A stretch of 64,000 nt of DNA from Helicostylum pulchrum (lineage: Eukaryota; Mucoromycota; Mucoromycetes; Mucorales; Mucoraceae): NCBI GenBank assembly GCA_025677825.1, contig JAIXMO010000052.1:1-64000 (forward strand). The letters run 5' to 3'. Position 1 is the stretch's first letter, and each line of letters starts with the position of its first letter. Of the stretch, positions 19,879-33,382 are shown in pieces. Position numbers and translations under genes: made by a program. The notes below the pieces were generated by a model. The model was not told the origin of the DNA and searched no databases. It saw only the letters and a list, made by a program, of their open reading frames with translations.

Positions 19879-22037
19879 ATGTCGAATCCTGTTGATTTAA
19901 AAACTCAAAAATATGATCGTCAACTAAGGTAAAAAAAAAAAAAAGAAAAGAAAGAAAGAAAGGAATGTTCTTCCACTTACTCATTCTCAATGACAGACTT
20001 TGGGCAACCACTGGACAAAAAGCTTTAGAAGATGCACATATATGTTTATTAAATGCTAGTTCAACAGGTTGTGAAATTATAAAAAACCTTGTCTTACCAG
20101 GTAAAATACTTTCTTTTAATTGCGTATAAGAAAAGTTTCGCTAATTATATTTTTTTTAAAAAACAGGTGTTGGTCATGTCACTATTATCGATAACTCAAA
20201 GGTCACGAAACAAGACATCCAAAACAATTTCTTTTTAGATCCCGAAAGTACAGGTCAATCCAAATCAAAGTCAACAGCTGAATTACTTCAAGAATTAAAC
20301 GAGGATGCTTCTGTTGCACACGAAGAAAAGGTAAGGCTGGAGCGTACATAGCAAATAGGTACTAAATATTAGTTTATAGAATCCTTCTGAATTGATTCAA
20401 AACAACCCAGAGTTTTTCGATCCATTTACTACGATTATCACGGTTAATATGGCTGAACAAGAGGTTTTAAAACTTGCAGCTATCTGTAATGAATCAAAAA
20501 AGACTTTAATCACGGTGAAGAATAAGGGACTTGTCGGTGTATTTAGTATTCAGGCACCCGAGCACACAGGTAAAAGAAAGAAAGAAAAAAGGTTAAATAG
20601 TGGCCCTATCATTAACTATATATTACAGTGATTGAGACACATCCTGATAACGCAACTGATCTTCGCTTATCCAAACCTTTCCAACAATTGATCGATTACG
20701 TATCAACATTCGACTTTGATAAATTGGACCAAACAGACCTTGGACAAGTTCCATTTGTCGTAGTGCTTTTAAAATACATGGAGTTGTGGAAAAAAGAAGA
20801 TAGTTCTATTCAAATTCCTTTATCTTATGCTCAAAAGAAAGTGTTGGTAGAAAGAATAAATGCCGGTAAAAGAACTCCTGATCAAGAAAACTTTGATGAA
20901 GCTATTGCTAATGCTTGGAGACTTTGTTCTGCTGATCGTGTAAGTTTTTTTTTGTTTTGGAGTGTATCTGTTTTTTTTTTCTAATATAAAAACTTCTATG
21001 TAGATCTCTGATGAAGTCCTTCAAATCCTTGAAGATACTTCTTGTCAAGGTGCTCATAGTGATGTAAGTTTCCCCTGTCTCTTTTCTCGTTTTTCTATCT
21101 ATTTAACTCAATTTTCCTTTATATATGTGTATAAAGTCACCTTATTTCTGGATCTTGGCACGAGCTCTGCGTGATTTCGTAGAAACTGAAAGCGGAGGCC
21201 AGCTTCCACTTTCAGGAAAGTTACCCGACATGAAATCCGACACAATGAATTATATTGGCTTACAAAAAGTGTACCGCGAAAAGGCCTTATCTGATTTTGA
21301 ATCTGTCAAAAAAAGAGTGAAGGGACTTATTGAAGGAACAGATATGGTTATTCCTCATGAGACAATTGAAATCTTTTGTAAGAATGCTTCTAATCTTAGA
21401 GTGATTCAGTACCGTTCTCTTACTGAAAATCATGTACAACCGGAAAAACTTGGTAAATTATAATAATATCAGCATGATCTTTTTTTTAATTAACGTGCTT
21501 GAAAAAAACCCCCCTAGTAAATTGGATTAAAACAGAAGAAAACTTTTGTTACTATTTAATTTTTAAAGCAGCTGATAAGTTCTATAGCAAGTATGGTCGA
21601 TTCCCTGGTAAGTGGATATTGCTCCCCCTACTGTGTTTTTTTTTAATAACTAACTAACTAACGCTGTCTTCCTTTTTTTAAAAAAAAAAGCCGCACAAGA
21701 AGACTTTGGTATTTTAAAAGAACAAACTCAGTTACTAATTCAAGATTTAGGAGTTACTGACACAGAGGTACAAGAAATCATGTCAACTGACATGATGGAT
21801 AAATGTATTTTAAATTAGTAAGTTTTTAAAATAGCAATCGTATCTTTTCTTTTTTTTAAAAAAAAATCTTTAAACAGTGTACGATTTGGCGATATGGAAA
21901 CCCCGAATATGGCAGCTCTTGTAGGTGGCTTAGTAGCTCAAGAAGCGATCAAATTGATAACTCATCAATACATTCCTATTAACAATACCTGTGTGTTTAA
22001 TGGTATTACTTCTACCAGCAACGTATTTGAACTATAA
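19879..22037 (+). CDS. ULA1: NEDD8-activating enzyme E1 regulatory subunit, ten exons
   Basis: This is the APPBP1/NAE1 half of the heterodimer that activates NEDD8 for cullin modification; the catalytic Cys sits in the partner (Uba3). Exons are 19879-19928, 19997-20100, 20167-20330, 20380-20569, 20629-20939, 21004-21063, 21137-21452, 21518-21607, 21691-21817 and 21878-22037, giving 523 residues. It opens with [20 protein letters not shown], the family start. [20 protein letters not shown] and [10 protein letters not shown] form the Rossmann fold, with [15 protein letters not shown] after it. [15 protein letters not shown] matches the conserved middle block, and the C-terminus has [23 protein letters not shown], shared by E1 subunits. 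No adenylation Cys domain is present, as expected. It links functionally to F-box/SCF biology. Confidence 0.95.
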
Positions 22038-22220
22038 GAAAAAACTAGCTTAAATAAACTATTTATGCAGATGTAAAAAAAATTTATGCAATCTAATATA
22101 GAGGGAAGAGGGGGATGTTTATAAGTGGTTTTAAAAAAAATTAAATGAAAATGTATACAAAATAGAACGCATTAATGTTCTAGCTTTTAAGGAAAGAGAG
22201 GTTTGTTTTCTTGGAGAGTT

Positions 22221-23864
22221 TTACTTGCCGCCTTCCATGCGAGCGGCAACACAAGCAGTAAGGGCAGCGCCTACACCACTACCATCTCTAGCAAGACCAA
22301 GACGAATTGTATTACGAAGATTCTTGATTTCAGGCAACATTTCTTCAAGAGCATCATACATTCTAGATTCAAAGGAAGGATAGAACTCGTAAAGAGAACC
22401 GTCAATACCAATATCACAACCTTTCTCAGCGGCACCAGTATGTTCAACGATAGCAGCGATAGAAGCAGCAGCAAGACGAGCAGCACGCTTACCAACAAGT
22501 TCACAAATCTTTTTGATAAATTTAGCTTCAGTGGTTGTAATATCGTGTAAATTAAGATTGGTATCTAAAATTTCCTTTGTGCTTATAAAATCAGCTGACT
22601 TATCAGCTTCAATATTAGACATGAAAGCGGTTTCAAAAGACCAATGTCTAGAGATATCTTTTGACCAAGCAAGGGAAGTATGTTCATCGCGCTTTAAAAG
22701 TAATTCACGATCAATCATATCTGTCAACACATTACGACTAATTTCACCAAGGTACATACCCGAAATCATCTTTTCGTAAATTTGTGAGTGTGGATTAATT
22801 GATTCACGATCCAATTTGTTATCAAAACGTGTCAAGGGGAGGATCTTACGTTCGTTATCAAAAGCACCAAATTCCATATTAATAATCATTTCATCGGATG
22901 TGGTCTTACCAGCTTTCCATTTCTTGATTTTTGACATCTTTTCAATATAAGCACCGTTAGCGCCTGTACCCAAAATAAGACCTGCTAATGTGTCGGGCTT
23001 ATTGTATGCGTTGGATAAAAGTGTACCAACTGTATCATTAACGAGTGCAGATACTTTGACTGGAACATGCTTTCTTAAAAGTGCATCTTGTAATAATAAC
23101 ACTGGATCTTTACCCGTTGCTCCAGTACATGCGAAACCCTTGGTCCAAGTAGAAAGAATACCGCGATTGATCTTATCAGTGGATAAAGGATTTTTTTTTA
23201 GACACAGATATTAAATTAATTAGCTTTTTTATACATGTATATACCTTGGATTGAAGAACTGGGAAAGAAAATGTATAACCCAAATTAAGTTCGGTTTCTT
23301 GTTCTTCAAGACCTTGTTCAGTTAAGAAAGTATCAACACATTCGGCAATATAATCTAGTAAAAAAATAAAAAAAAGCCATGTTAAAATCGGAATTCAAAC
23401 AAGTTTCAACTGGAGAGTTAAATAATAAAAAACGTACCACACAAGTTACGCATAGGACCAATCTTTAATTCATCAGAAACCCTAGACTTTGAAGAAACCG
23501 TCTTGAATTTTCCTTCACCAAGAAGTGTAACAAGAACAACTCTCAAATTGGTTCCACCTAAATCAAGAGCAAGAAAGTGGCCTTCTTCCTTGCCTGTTTT
23601 TTTTTTTAGAAAAGAAAAAACCTTTTTTTACTATTTTATTCTACCTGTTAAACGTCCTTCAACATATGAAGGTATCATGGCAAGTGTCGCTCCATCTTTC
23701 TCGAGTCCTTTATCCATCTCTTTAATAAAACGATCGCGGATTTGGTTCAAGTAATTTGTATCTACTGTGAACTGGTCAATTATATCACGCATATAAGCTT
23801 CTTGCTCAGGCGTTCCACCAAGTTCCTTAACTTCATAGGCTTGAGGTGCTTTAATATTAGACAT
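22221..23864 (-). CDS. HXK: Hexokinase, four exons
   Basis: It phosphorylates glucose and other hexoses with ATP in the cytosol. Exons are 23864-23645, 23593-23438, 23354-23245 and 23171-22221, giving 478 residues, the fungal 50-kDa size. The phosphate-1 loop is LALDLGGTNLRV near residue 80. FSFPVLQSK, then STWTKGF, is the sugar-binding loop, and LVNDTVGTLLS carries the catalytic Asp. LILGTGANGAY is the glucose-binding loop, and EKGCDIGIDGSLYEFYPSFE then GLARDGSGVGAALTACVA form the adenosine site. The start is the ATG in MSNIKAPQAYEV after an A-run. It converges on ULA1 (183 bases between stops). Nothing suggests regulation beyond a normal promoter. Confidence 0.96.
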
Positions 23865-24391
23865 TTTTTTTTTTTTTCGTATCTTACGACAAAAAAAAAG
23901 GAAAAAAAGTAAACTGAAAAAAAATTCCCTTTTATGCAAGCGGACTTTTTTATTTATTTTTTCCAACCAGAAACCAAATGACCGCTTTTAGATTTTTGCA
24001 TGACAGGGTGTCAGCTTGCGATTAATATCCGTTTTGGTTTTAGTAAACAGGCCATTTAAAAAATATATGATTCCCCTCTTTTCTTTTTTAGGAAAGAGTA
24101 GTAACCTATTTTTTTTTCTTTTTTTGCTTTTTTTTTGCGCAGGGTCCCAGTGAGCTGTAAATGACATAGTCATTACACTATTTTTTGTTACACAAAGAGC
24201 TACGCCCAAACCGTCAAACTTTAGGGTCGTACATACACACAAATCGGCTTCTTTATTTTTGTTAACAAGTGGTAATGGCCTGAAACACTGGTATTTTTTT
24301 GCCTTGTATGCGTCAGTACATGTAGTACACTACGATCCAAGGAATATAACTGGAAGAGCTAATATATTAACAAGGTCTATTTTTATTATTG
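23865..24391. other. Intergenic, hexokinase promoter
   Basis: No gene seen. T- and A-runs only; a TACATGTAGTAC palindrome is near 24318. Confidence 0.45.
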
Positions 24392-25590
24392 TTATTGCAT
24401 TGCTTTCATTGCCATTTCGTAAGCAAAGAAAGTAGCAGCATTAGCAGGAAAAGCTCTTGCCATAGCGGGTGCGATACCGTTAAAAAACGCTTTAGGTCCC
24501 TTTGTTTTTAACAGTTTTTTAAATACTTGTCCATACGATTTATAGCTAATATCGTTTTGATAACAACTTTTTATCACATCTTGAGGATAAGATGGTGCCC
24601 AAGCTGCAAATCCAGATAAACCACCTGCCATCAATAAATCAAAGGTTGTTAATTCTCCATCCTCTCTCATTGATTGAAATAATCTTTTTAAACTTTCGTA
24701 TCCAACTAAAATCATGTTAGTTTTTACAGTGGCACTATATTTTTCTTTTATATACAGGACTTACCAAAATAAGCAAAATAACCAGGTACATCACGTAGTA
24801 ATGTCATACCCATACCACGATAAATACCCAAAAACCCTTGAGCACGTACACTACGAATGCCACAATCAATAACGCCTTTAAACTAAATAGATAAAAAAAA
24901 AACTTTCTTTTCAGGAACTTGATCATCCTCTCTTCACACAAATAATACTTACAGGCGGTTCGAGCTTTCCTGTAAGACCCATCACGCCCTTAGGGTCTTG
25001 AATTTGTAACTTTACCTTCAACAGTTCAATAGGACAATTCAAAAATGACATAACAGAACCTGCCATAGAACCTGCCACACCAATTTGAACTACATTTGTA
25101 TTATGTCAGCACTTGGATCCTTTTTTTTAAAAAAAAATAATGTATTTACTTACAAATAGAAAGCACTTTATCGTCTTTTTGTAACATGCGTCTAAAATAT
25201 CCATTACATGTAAACATCACTGCGTTACTAATATACACACACACACACACATAAGCTTTCTTTACATACATAAATAATTTTACTTGTTTACCAAAATCCA
25301 ATTCCCGCTAAAGGAGGCATTACTCCACGATATAAACCTTTTGGCTGTCAAAAAATATTAAGTATAAAACTTTTTTTTTGGGGGGGGGAGCTATTTTAGT
25401 TTACCCCTTCCTGTTTTACAAGTTGTCGAAAGCAGTCGGTTGCATTTTTATAAAGTGGTGGCGAAGGTTGAGTTTGTAAACGTACTTTGATCGTGTCAAG
25501 TGGTTGACCAACAATGACTTGTGCCCAACCTCCTACTGTACCCGCAATAAGATCTTGAGCAGCTTTTGGGAACTTGCTTTCGTTACTCAT
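24392..25590 (-). CDS. Mitochondrial carrier (SLC25), Ymc1-like, six exons
   Basis: An inner-membrane solute carrier of 293 residues. Exons are 25590-25405, 25344-25292, 25227-25154, 25089-24953, 24882-24765 and 24705-24392. All three carrier repeats are present, with signatures QPLDTIKVRLQTQ, CPIELLKVKLQIQ and YPQDVIKSCYQND, and their closing blocks GLYRGVMPPLAG, GIYRGMGMTLLRDVPGY and AFFNGIAPAMARAFPANAAT. The first repeat, AAQDLIAGTVGGWAQVIVGQ, resembles Ymc1/Ymc2 and the carnitine/ornithine carrier branch. The substrate cannot be fixed by eye; amino-acid or acylcarnitine-type transport is likely. No presequence is needed by this family. Confidence 0.92.
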
Positions 25591-25884
25591 TTTAAAAAAA
25601 AGTAGTGTGTAGTTTTTACAAGAAAAAAAAAGGTACAGGCCATGTCAAAACACAGAAAAAAAAAAAGTGACCGTGGTACGACTGTCAAATGGACTTCGAG
25701 CAAAAAAAAAAAAAATTGGAGTTTTTATATAAATGTAAAAAAAATTGAAAAAAAGATAAATAATATATATAATGAGAAGAAAAAGTTTTTTTGTACGGGA
25801 AAAGGGATGTGTTCTATAAAGAAAGAATATGTTTTTTTAAAACAAAAGTTTTTGGGGTTTTTTTTGGGTTTTTTTTTTTAGAGA

Positions 25885-28384
25885 TTAAGCAGTAGGGACT
25901 GGGGTACCACTTGTACTATTTCTAGATTTCTACGGATTAAATGTTATTAAGATATATACACATATTAAGATAAAGAAAATCATATACTTACACCGTGGTG
26001 AGGTACTTTGTAGGTTGTTTCAGCTTGAGCAGTAGGAGCTTCAGCATTTCTAAAATCTTCAACGGACTTATACTTTGCTAATAATGCAACCAAGGGTTCA
26101 TTAATCTTAAGATCTCTCTTCTTCTTATCCTTACGATAGAAAGTATATGCCCAGAATTTTTCAAGACCATAAAGATGACCTCTTTCATAATCAGCCAAAG
26201 TCAATTCTTGGAAATCCTCAAAGAGTTCTTTACGATAACGCTTTTCAAGACCATACGAATAGAAACGGAACAAACACTCCAAACCATATCGGTAGTTTTG
26301 ATTAGCATCTTCTACTGCTAATCTCTTGAATTCGTTATACATACGCTTGTTGAAATGGTCACGCAAGAAGTGAGACCAGAAACGGAATAATGTGTTCATC
26401 TCTTGAGAGTGTCCAACGCCCAATTGTTTACGCTCTCTTAATGCCTTTGCATGGTACTTGTAATACTTGTGTTGAACAAATCCCTTATCACGTAATAAGT
26501 CGTGACTAGGATGTTGGAAGCTGCCAAATGAATGAGCCATATCACCAATAGACGAAGAAAGCATACCTTCGGTAGCAGGAGATTTACCATAACTAGTAGA
26601 TAATAAATCATTGGGATTGTAGTGATAAGCTTGATCACTCAAGACCCAACCCACATGACCTTGATCATTGACCTTACGAGTAGGTGTGGTACCAAAGAAG
26701 GCAGAACTAGGAAGAGATTCGGGACGAACAGCATAGAAACGAGGAGTGGACTTGTCCGCCTTGATAGGCTTAGCATGAATGGTTGTGCTAGAAAGTTGAG
26801 TACCAACTTGTTCACCATGTTGATGCTCACGGGTTTTTAATTGGTCAAATTGATCTTTACCGACAGAACCAACCTTGGGTGCAGCATTATTAGAACTGTG
26901 AAGACCAGATTCGTACTGATAAAGACCTTCGTTAATCATTTCTGAAATATCTTCATTAATCTTGGAACGGTTAAAGTTGGTATGAGAACGATCTGATTTA
27001 CGTTGAGTAACAATCATAATACGAGCAACTGTATCATCATCCATTTCAAGATCATCATCATCTTCTTCATCTTCGTCAGACAAGTAATATTTCTTGACAG
27101 TGTCTTGACGACTGCCGTCGGTCCAATCATCATCGAAATCAAATAAATCGTCTTCGTCTTTAGGAGTAGGCTTCGGTGCAGACTTTTGACCGTTTAATTT
27201 AGGAACAGATGCAGGAAGTAAAGTCGTACCAGCTAAAGAAGCTAATGTAGGTTGAGGGTTAGCGGGTGCATTGTGCTTGGCGATTTCAGCGGCAGTTGTA
27301 GTGGTCTTGGGTACAACAGGTACAACAGGTGCTGGACCAGGAATAACAGATGGCATTAACCAAGTCTCCCAACCTTCTCTCTTACGCAACTTATCTCCCT
27401 TTACTTCAAGAATCTGACTATTATCTAAAGCTTCACGAATTAACTTGATATCAGTAGTTAAACCCTTGACTCGATTGAAGTTGGCAATAAACGATAAATC
27501 AACAAACCCGTTGGAATCCATTTGTTGACGTAAGAAGACATCTTTACAAAGGTTGTCAATACTAAAGTAATATTCACTATAAAAAAAAAATTGAAGTAAG
27601 TAAAAAAAATATATATAATGACATTGCCACCCCTCTCTCTCTCTCTCTTTTCCATCGATCTCTTTTTTTTTTACGTCGCATGTTATACTTACATTTGTTG
27701 CATAATGTACATCTTTAATGTGTCAGCGTCAATGTTGACGAAAGCAGGAGCCTTACGAGGAACGAAACGACCGGCATTCTTGGGACGAACAGAACGAGGT
27801 TTAGGTTTCTTTTCTTCTTCCTTTTCAGACTTTGTAGAAGTGGTAGCTGTAGGTGCAGGAGCAGGAGCAGTAGCAGTAGTAGTAATAGCAGTAGTATTAT
27901 CCTTTGGCTTGGAACCTCTACGAGGGCCATTGGTAGATGCCTTTTTGGAATCCTTGTTATTAGGGCCAGTACGGCGAATAGGCTTGCGAGCAGCTGTACG
28001 AGGACTAGAAGAAGCGTGAACCAAAGTAGGAGTGAAAGGTTTCCATTGGCCCTTGCTCTTGACTTTAGTTTCAACAAACTTTTCAGCTTCTTCAGTTGTA
28101 CTGTCTACAACAGCTTCCTTGGGTGCAGGCCAGTCTAAATAAATTAATGATAAAAAAAATTGACAGGTGTTAAGACATATGTAAACACATTAAATATTTA
28201 GTATTCGTTATTTACCAGTAATGACTTCGGACACTTTCTCGGTTACTTCAGCAGTTACTTTCCAAGCACTCTTTTCAGGAATAGGTGCTGGGACAGTTGA
28301 AGTTTGCTTTTCTGGCTTGTCTTGCTTGTCTTTAATAGTGTGATCTTCTTTTTGAATCACTTTTTCGGTGGCGTTATTTTCCAT
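25885..28384 (-). CDS. LARP1: La-related protein 1 (LARP1) with DM15 region, four exons
   Basis: LARP1 binds mRNA 5' ends and poly-A and controls translation of ribosomal-protein mRNAs. Exons are 28384-28216, 28134-27693, 27576-25992 and 25929-25885, giving 746 residues. The N-terminus is low-complexity and basic, with runs of Ala, Pro and Thr. The La motif starts near residue 200: [20 protein letters not shown] then [20 protein letters not shown]. An acidic linker follows ([20 protein letters not shown]). The C-terminus holds the DM15 repeats that bind capped RNA in LARP1: [37 protein letters not shown] and [15 protein letters not shown]. The final exon adds only 14 residues. Identity rests on having both the La motif and DM15. 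Confidence 0.94.
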
Positions 28385-29354
28385 TCTTAATTTTTTTTAT
28401 TTTAGAGGTAAGAAAGTGGAATAAAAATAGTTTTTTCTTTTTTTTATCAAGAACGTTAATAGTTATTTAACTTGTTTTAAAAGGAGTTTATAAAAATGTA
28501 AAGAAATTCTTTGGTGATACAAAATACTTTTTTTTTTTTTCAACCACGTCAAAAAAAAAAGTAGCTTTGAATTGTTACTTAGTAAGGAAGATAAAAAATA
28601 GTAAAAAAAATTAAAATAAAAAAAACTACTAGGTGGCTTGTATTGAGAACAAAAAAAAAAAGGTTTCAGACACTGAAAAAAAAGCGTTTTACATTTTTTA
28701 AGCTGTAAATATTCTTATTTAAGGTGGTTTTGCATTAATTTTCTTTTTTTTTAAACTGATCATCTTTTTTTTACACAGTTTACGCTTTTCAGAGAAGGGA
28801 AATTTTTATGCCCTATTATTTTGACATCTCAATACCTTTCATTTCTATTGGGCGGAGTGAACACGGTGACAAATGTTGCGTCGCGCAAAATTGCCTTTTT
28901 AAGCTTACACTATTTTCATCATTGGAGCAATGCTTTTATCCTGCGTGAAAAATGATATCATAGCATCAAAATGTAAAAATAAAATAGGCGGCGATACAAG
29001 CATTTTTTTATACGGAGTAAATACTTTTTTTTTATCCTCCTACTGCGGCTTTAATCTTTGTTTTTCTCACGTACGCGCTTTTTACAATTCCTAAGAAAAA
29101 AAAAAAAAAAAGAAAGTCGATCAGTGTATCATATCACTTTAAAAAAAAAATGACTTCCACCGATTTTCAATGTCCGACCTAGAAGCAAAAGGACGACGTC
29201 ACTTTTTGTAGTGCATATAGTCAAAAAAATCCCCTGCTCAATTTGGGCCCCCCACTTTTTTTTTTTTTTTTTTTTAGGGCCTAATATATTATTATATATT
29301 TTTTTTTCCAAGTTACTTCTTTTTTTTTCTACACTAATTAAAGTATTTTTAAAA
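28385..29354. other. Divergent promoter region, LARP1 / ATP18
   Basis: No gene seen in this AT-rich spacer with many A- and T-runs. It must hold the promoters of both divergent genes. Confidence 0.5.
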
Positions 29355-29675
29355 ATGTTCGGTATGCGCAAGTGGTCTACTCCTGTTCTTCGTCCTGCTG
29401 CCCCCTTCATTGTTGGTGGTGCCGTTGTCTTCTATTTGGTTGCTAAAGCTCAAGATGCCATGATCAACAGTACGTTTTTCTTTTGAAAAAAAAAAGGGTG
29501 TATTATCATTATTAAACAATTTCCTTTCTTTTTTTTCTTTAAATAATAGGTGATGAATACAAGAATGATCCCAGAAACCCTGCTAGTAAGTTTACATTGA
29601 CGCAATGATTTGAAAAGGTACATGAATTAAACGTTTTCTTTTTTTTTAGACGCCTCCGGCAAGAAGGCTCATTAA
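29355..29675 (+). CDS. ATP18: ATP synthase subunit j (Atp18), three exons
   Basis: A small membrane subunit of the mitochondrial F1Fo ATP synthase. Exons are 29355-29469, 29550-29585 and 29650-29675, giving 58 residues, the family size. The sequence opens MFGMRKWSTPVLRPAAPF, a highly conserved family start. A single membrane helix (IVGGAVVFYLVAKAQDAM) and EYKNDPRNPNA follow. The second exon is only 36 bases. Two of the three exons are too short to be found from open reading frames alone. Confidence 0.94.
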
Positions 29676-29969
29676 ATTCTTTCGACTTGTTTGAAAAATA
29701 TAAAATAAAAAACGATACAACACTTCAGTAACAAAAACGTGAATCGGTTTTTTATTATGTTGTAAATTAATAAAAAAAAACAATTGTCTAGATATAGTTG
29801 CTTTTTTTTTTGACGCAAAAAAAAAACAAAAAATTAATTCGTGTTGTCCGTTATGCAAGGTACCATGGTAGTATATGTAAAGATAAAGGAGAAAAAGGTT
29901 TACTATAAAGTGTTACAGTGAAGGGTTTATATGATATATATATATGGGGAGAGAGAAAAAGACAACACT

Positions 29970-32218
29970 TTAATGTGTAGTCCCTTTCACAGCGTTAATT
30001 AAATGATGAATGATACCTTCATCTGCCATAGTAGAAGTATCTCCTATTTGATCAGACTCATTATTAACAATCTTTCGCAATACACGTCGAAGAATCTTGC
30101 CTGACCGAGTCTTTGGTAAATCCTGAACGATATAGATTGCTTTTGGTTTAGCAAATGGTCCTATTGTCTTTCTTACTTGCAAAATAAGGTTCTTGATCAG
30201 TTGTTGTTCTGGCTCTACTACTCCTACTACCAGGGGTTTTAATGTACAGAAAGCGTGAATACATTGCCCCGTTAATTCATCGTATCCTGCAATCACTGCT
30301 GCTTCTGCTACATCTGAATGAAGAATTAATGCTGATTCAATTTCGGCCGTAGAGAGCCTGTGACCAGATACATTAATCACATCTATGTATATAAATAATG
30401 TTTAGTCTTTGTAAGCTACAAAAAAATATAAAATAAAAATTACCGTCAACGCGACCATTAATATAGATATATCCGTCTTTGTCACGCGTAGCTCCATCAC
30501 CTGTAAAATAATACCCAGGATAAGGGTCGAGATAAGTTTCCATAAACCGATGATGGTCGTTATACACTGTGCGAGCCATTGAAGGCCATGGTTTAGCGAT
30601 CGCCAAGACACCCGTAACAGTATCACCTTGTAATACCTCACCTGTCGTAGGCTCTAAAATCACAGGCTCAATACCAAAGAAAGGGAACGTAGCTGACCCG
30701 GGCTTAGTAGGTGTAGCACCTGGTAAAGGACTGATAATGATAGACCCAGTTTCTGTTTGCCAATAGGTATCAACTACAGCACATTGTCCACGTCCCACTT
30801 TTTCATAATACCATTTCCATGCCTCTGCATTGATAGGTTCACCCACAGACCCAATCACACGAAGACTGGAGAGATCACATGCATCAACCCATTCATCTCC
30901 TAAACGTTTTAAGGCTCGAATAGCGGTAGGTGCTGTATAAAATTGAGTTACTTTATGCTTATCTATTAGTTCCCAGAACCGAGAAGGGGTAGGGTAAGTT
31001 GGTGTTGACTCAAATAAAACTGTAGTAGCTCCCAAGCAAAGAGGGCCGTATGTAATATAAGTATGACCTAAAAATAATATTTGTAAATAGCAGAAACTAA
31101 TTTATTTATTTATTTATTTACCTGTAATCCATCCTAAATCTGCCATACATGCATAAATATCATCAGGATGATAATCAAATACATACTTTACAGTCATAGC
31201 AGCTCCAAGCAAGTATCCACCTGTAGTATGTACCACACCCTTGGGAGTACCTGTCGATCCAGAGGTATATAATAAAAACAACGGGTCTTCAGAATTGACA
31301 GGTACAACAGGACAAAAAGGTCTTGCGTGAACCAACGCTTCATGCCACCAAATATCACGATGTTCCACCATATTGATATCAGATCCAGTATGTTTGCAAA
31401 CAATCACTCGCTCTACTATATCGGTCTCTTGTCCAATCTCAAGTGCTTCATCTACAATACGCTTCGTTGCTACAAATCGACCGCCTCGTTTACCTTCATC
31501 GGCTGTAATCACTACACGTGCACCACAATCGACAATACGATCGTGAAGTGAATCAGCGGAAAACCCTGCAAAGACAACTGAATGTACAGCTCCAATTCGG
31601 GCACAGGCTAACATGGCTGTCATGGCCTCTGGAATCATTGGCATGTAGATAATTACGTTGTCTCCTTTACGAATGTCGAGTGATTTAAGTACGTTGGCCA
31701 TACGACATACTTGTAATAGTAGCTCATTGTATGTAATTTTACGAGTATCTTTAGGATCATCTCCTTCATGAATAATAGCGACCTTTTTTTTTAATTAAGA
31801 AAAAATATAATCGATTTAGTATATATATAAAAAAGTAAGTATTGTATGTTGTAGTTTACTTTATCAGGAGTTGCAATAGCATGTCTATCTACACAGTTAT
31901 AACAAGCATTTAATTCTCCTTCAAGGAACCAAGCAATATTACCATGCTTGAAATCACCACTCAAGGTAGTTTCGAAAGGTCTGTCCCAATACAAGTGTTC
32001 TTTTGCTGCCTAATATTCAAATATATTTGTGGGTTAAAATACACAAGATCAAATTTATCATAGTTATTTTTTTATTTTATTTTTACTTTAGCAAAGAATT
32101 GTGAAGGGCCGTCTATACTTTCTTGATAAAGTGTTTTGTAATCATCAAAGTTATTGATATATGGTTTTGGATCCTGTATTAGCTTTTGGGGTACAGGATA
32201 AATTATTTCTTTTGACAT
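29970..32218 (-). CDS. ACS1: Acetyl-CoA synthetase, five exons
   Basis: It makes acetyl-CoA from acetate, ATP and CoA. Exons are 32218-32087, 32009-31860, 31782-31122, 31067-30444 and 30382-29970, giving 659 residues, the normal length. Motifs: [15 protein letters not shown] and [20 protein letters not shown] in the N-terminal region; the P-loop-like [77 protein letters not shown], the hinge; and [15 protein letters not shown] with the acetylation-controlled lysine. No targeting sequence is seen, so a cytosolic or nuclear enzyme is likely. It converges on ATP18 and lies downstream of the NAD(P)HX epimerase gene on the same strand, 171 bases apart. Confidence 0.96.
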
Positions 32219-32389
32219 ATTTTTTTTTAAAGAAAAGATATAGGTTTAGTATTTTACAGAAGAAAAAAAAAGAAAAGAGGAAGTTTTTTTTATTTTTATT
32301 TAAAGGGATGTTTCGGGAATTCTTTCACTTGCAAAAGTTGCTTTAACCAGCGGGGAGTTTTTTTTTATATGAAATTGGTTAAGCAGTTT

Positions 32390-33382
32390 TTATTTAATTG
32401 GTACTTCAACAACTTGATCTCCATCAGGATACTGAGGTATATCAAAATTAAATTTTTTAGCCAACGAAGGTGGCACGAACCTTCCACCCACAAAATGGCG
32501 TCTTCCCTTAAACTGAGAAACACATGATTTTGGACATGTTAAAGATACCAAAACATCAGGTTGAAATCCAACTTCTGTCGTAGGTCCCGATTCTACGTCC
32601 CAACCGGACGGAATATCAACGGAAACGATTGGTTTACTGGTACTTTCAAAGAAGCCGATCATTTCTTTATAAGGTTCACGTACTTGCCCGTGAAAACTGA
32701 ACCCAAATAGTGCGTCAAGAATAATATCGCTTTTCTCCACAAGATCACCTGTTGCTTCCTTGTACACCGGTAAAGAAAGGTTTTTACATTGAGTTAATAA
32801 CCTCTACATATAAATTATGTTAAGACTTTTTTTTTTTTCTCTTTTTTAACAAGCAGGGTATACATATGCATTGTATTTACCTGGTAAAGATCTTTCTCTG
32901 GTTGCTTAGGATAATATAAACTGGGCTTAAACCCAAAATGGTACAAGTGTCTAGCCGCTACCAATCCGTCACCACCATTATTTCCTATTGGATTATCAGT
33001 TTCAGATTCGTCAGTAAACATGTGCAAAAAAAAAAAACTTTCTACCTGGTCCAACACAGATTAGAATGTTGGGATTTTGCTCGTTATCGAATGATTTTTG
33101 AACTGCTTGAGCTACACTTAATCCAGCTTATTAATTTATTTTTTACCAGCAAAAAAAAACTATTAGATACTTTTGATATATAGACTTGGTTATTTTTATT
33201 TTTGTTTTACCTAATTCCATTAGTTGGTCAATGGAGAAACCTCCAGAACTTGACATGAGCTCAACATCAATAGCTTGTGCAATTTTTTGAGGGACACTCT
33301 GATAAGAATATGTAACGTGTTATTTTTTTTTTAAAAAAAAATTATTTATACTTTAGTAACATATATTTACCTTTAAGGCCAT
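32390..33382 (-). CDS. NNR1: NAD(P)HX epimerase (YjeF N-domain), five exons
   Basis: It epimerises the damaged, hydrated form of NADH or NADPH so that it can be repaired by a partner dehydratase. Exons are 33382-33371, 33298-33211, 33126-33046, 32984-32881 and 32803-32390, giving 232 residues. The motifs are ISVPQ-like [48 protein letters not shown] (nucleotide loop), [20 protein letters not shown] and [15 protein letters not shown] with the catalytic Asp. [10 protein letters not shown] and [20 protein letters not shown] close it. The first exon is just 12 bases (MALK). The C-terminal dehydratase domain of bacterial YjeF is absent, as in eukaryotes. Confidence 0.95.

Noticed and set aside
27618..28077. 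Long frames on both strands across LARP1 exon 2
   Set aside because: They are shadows of the Ala/Pro/Thr-rich low-complexity coding sequence of LARP1.
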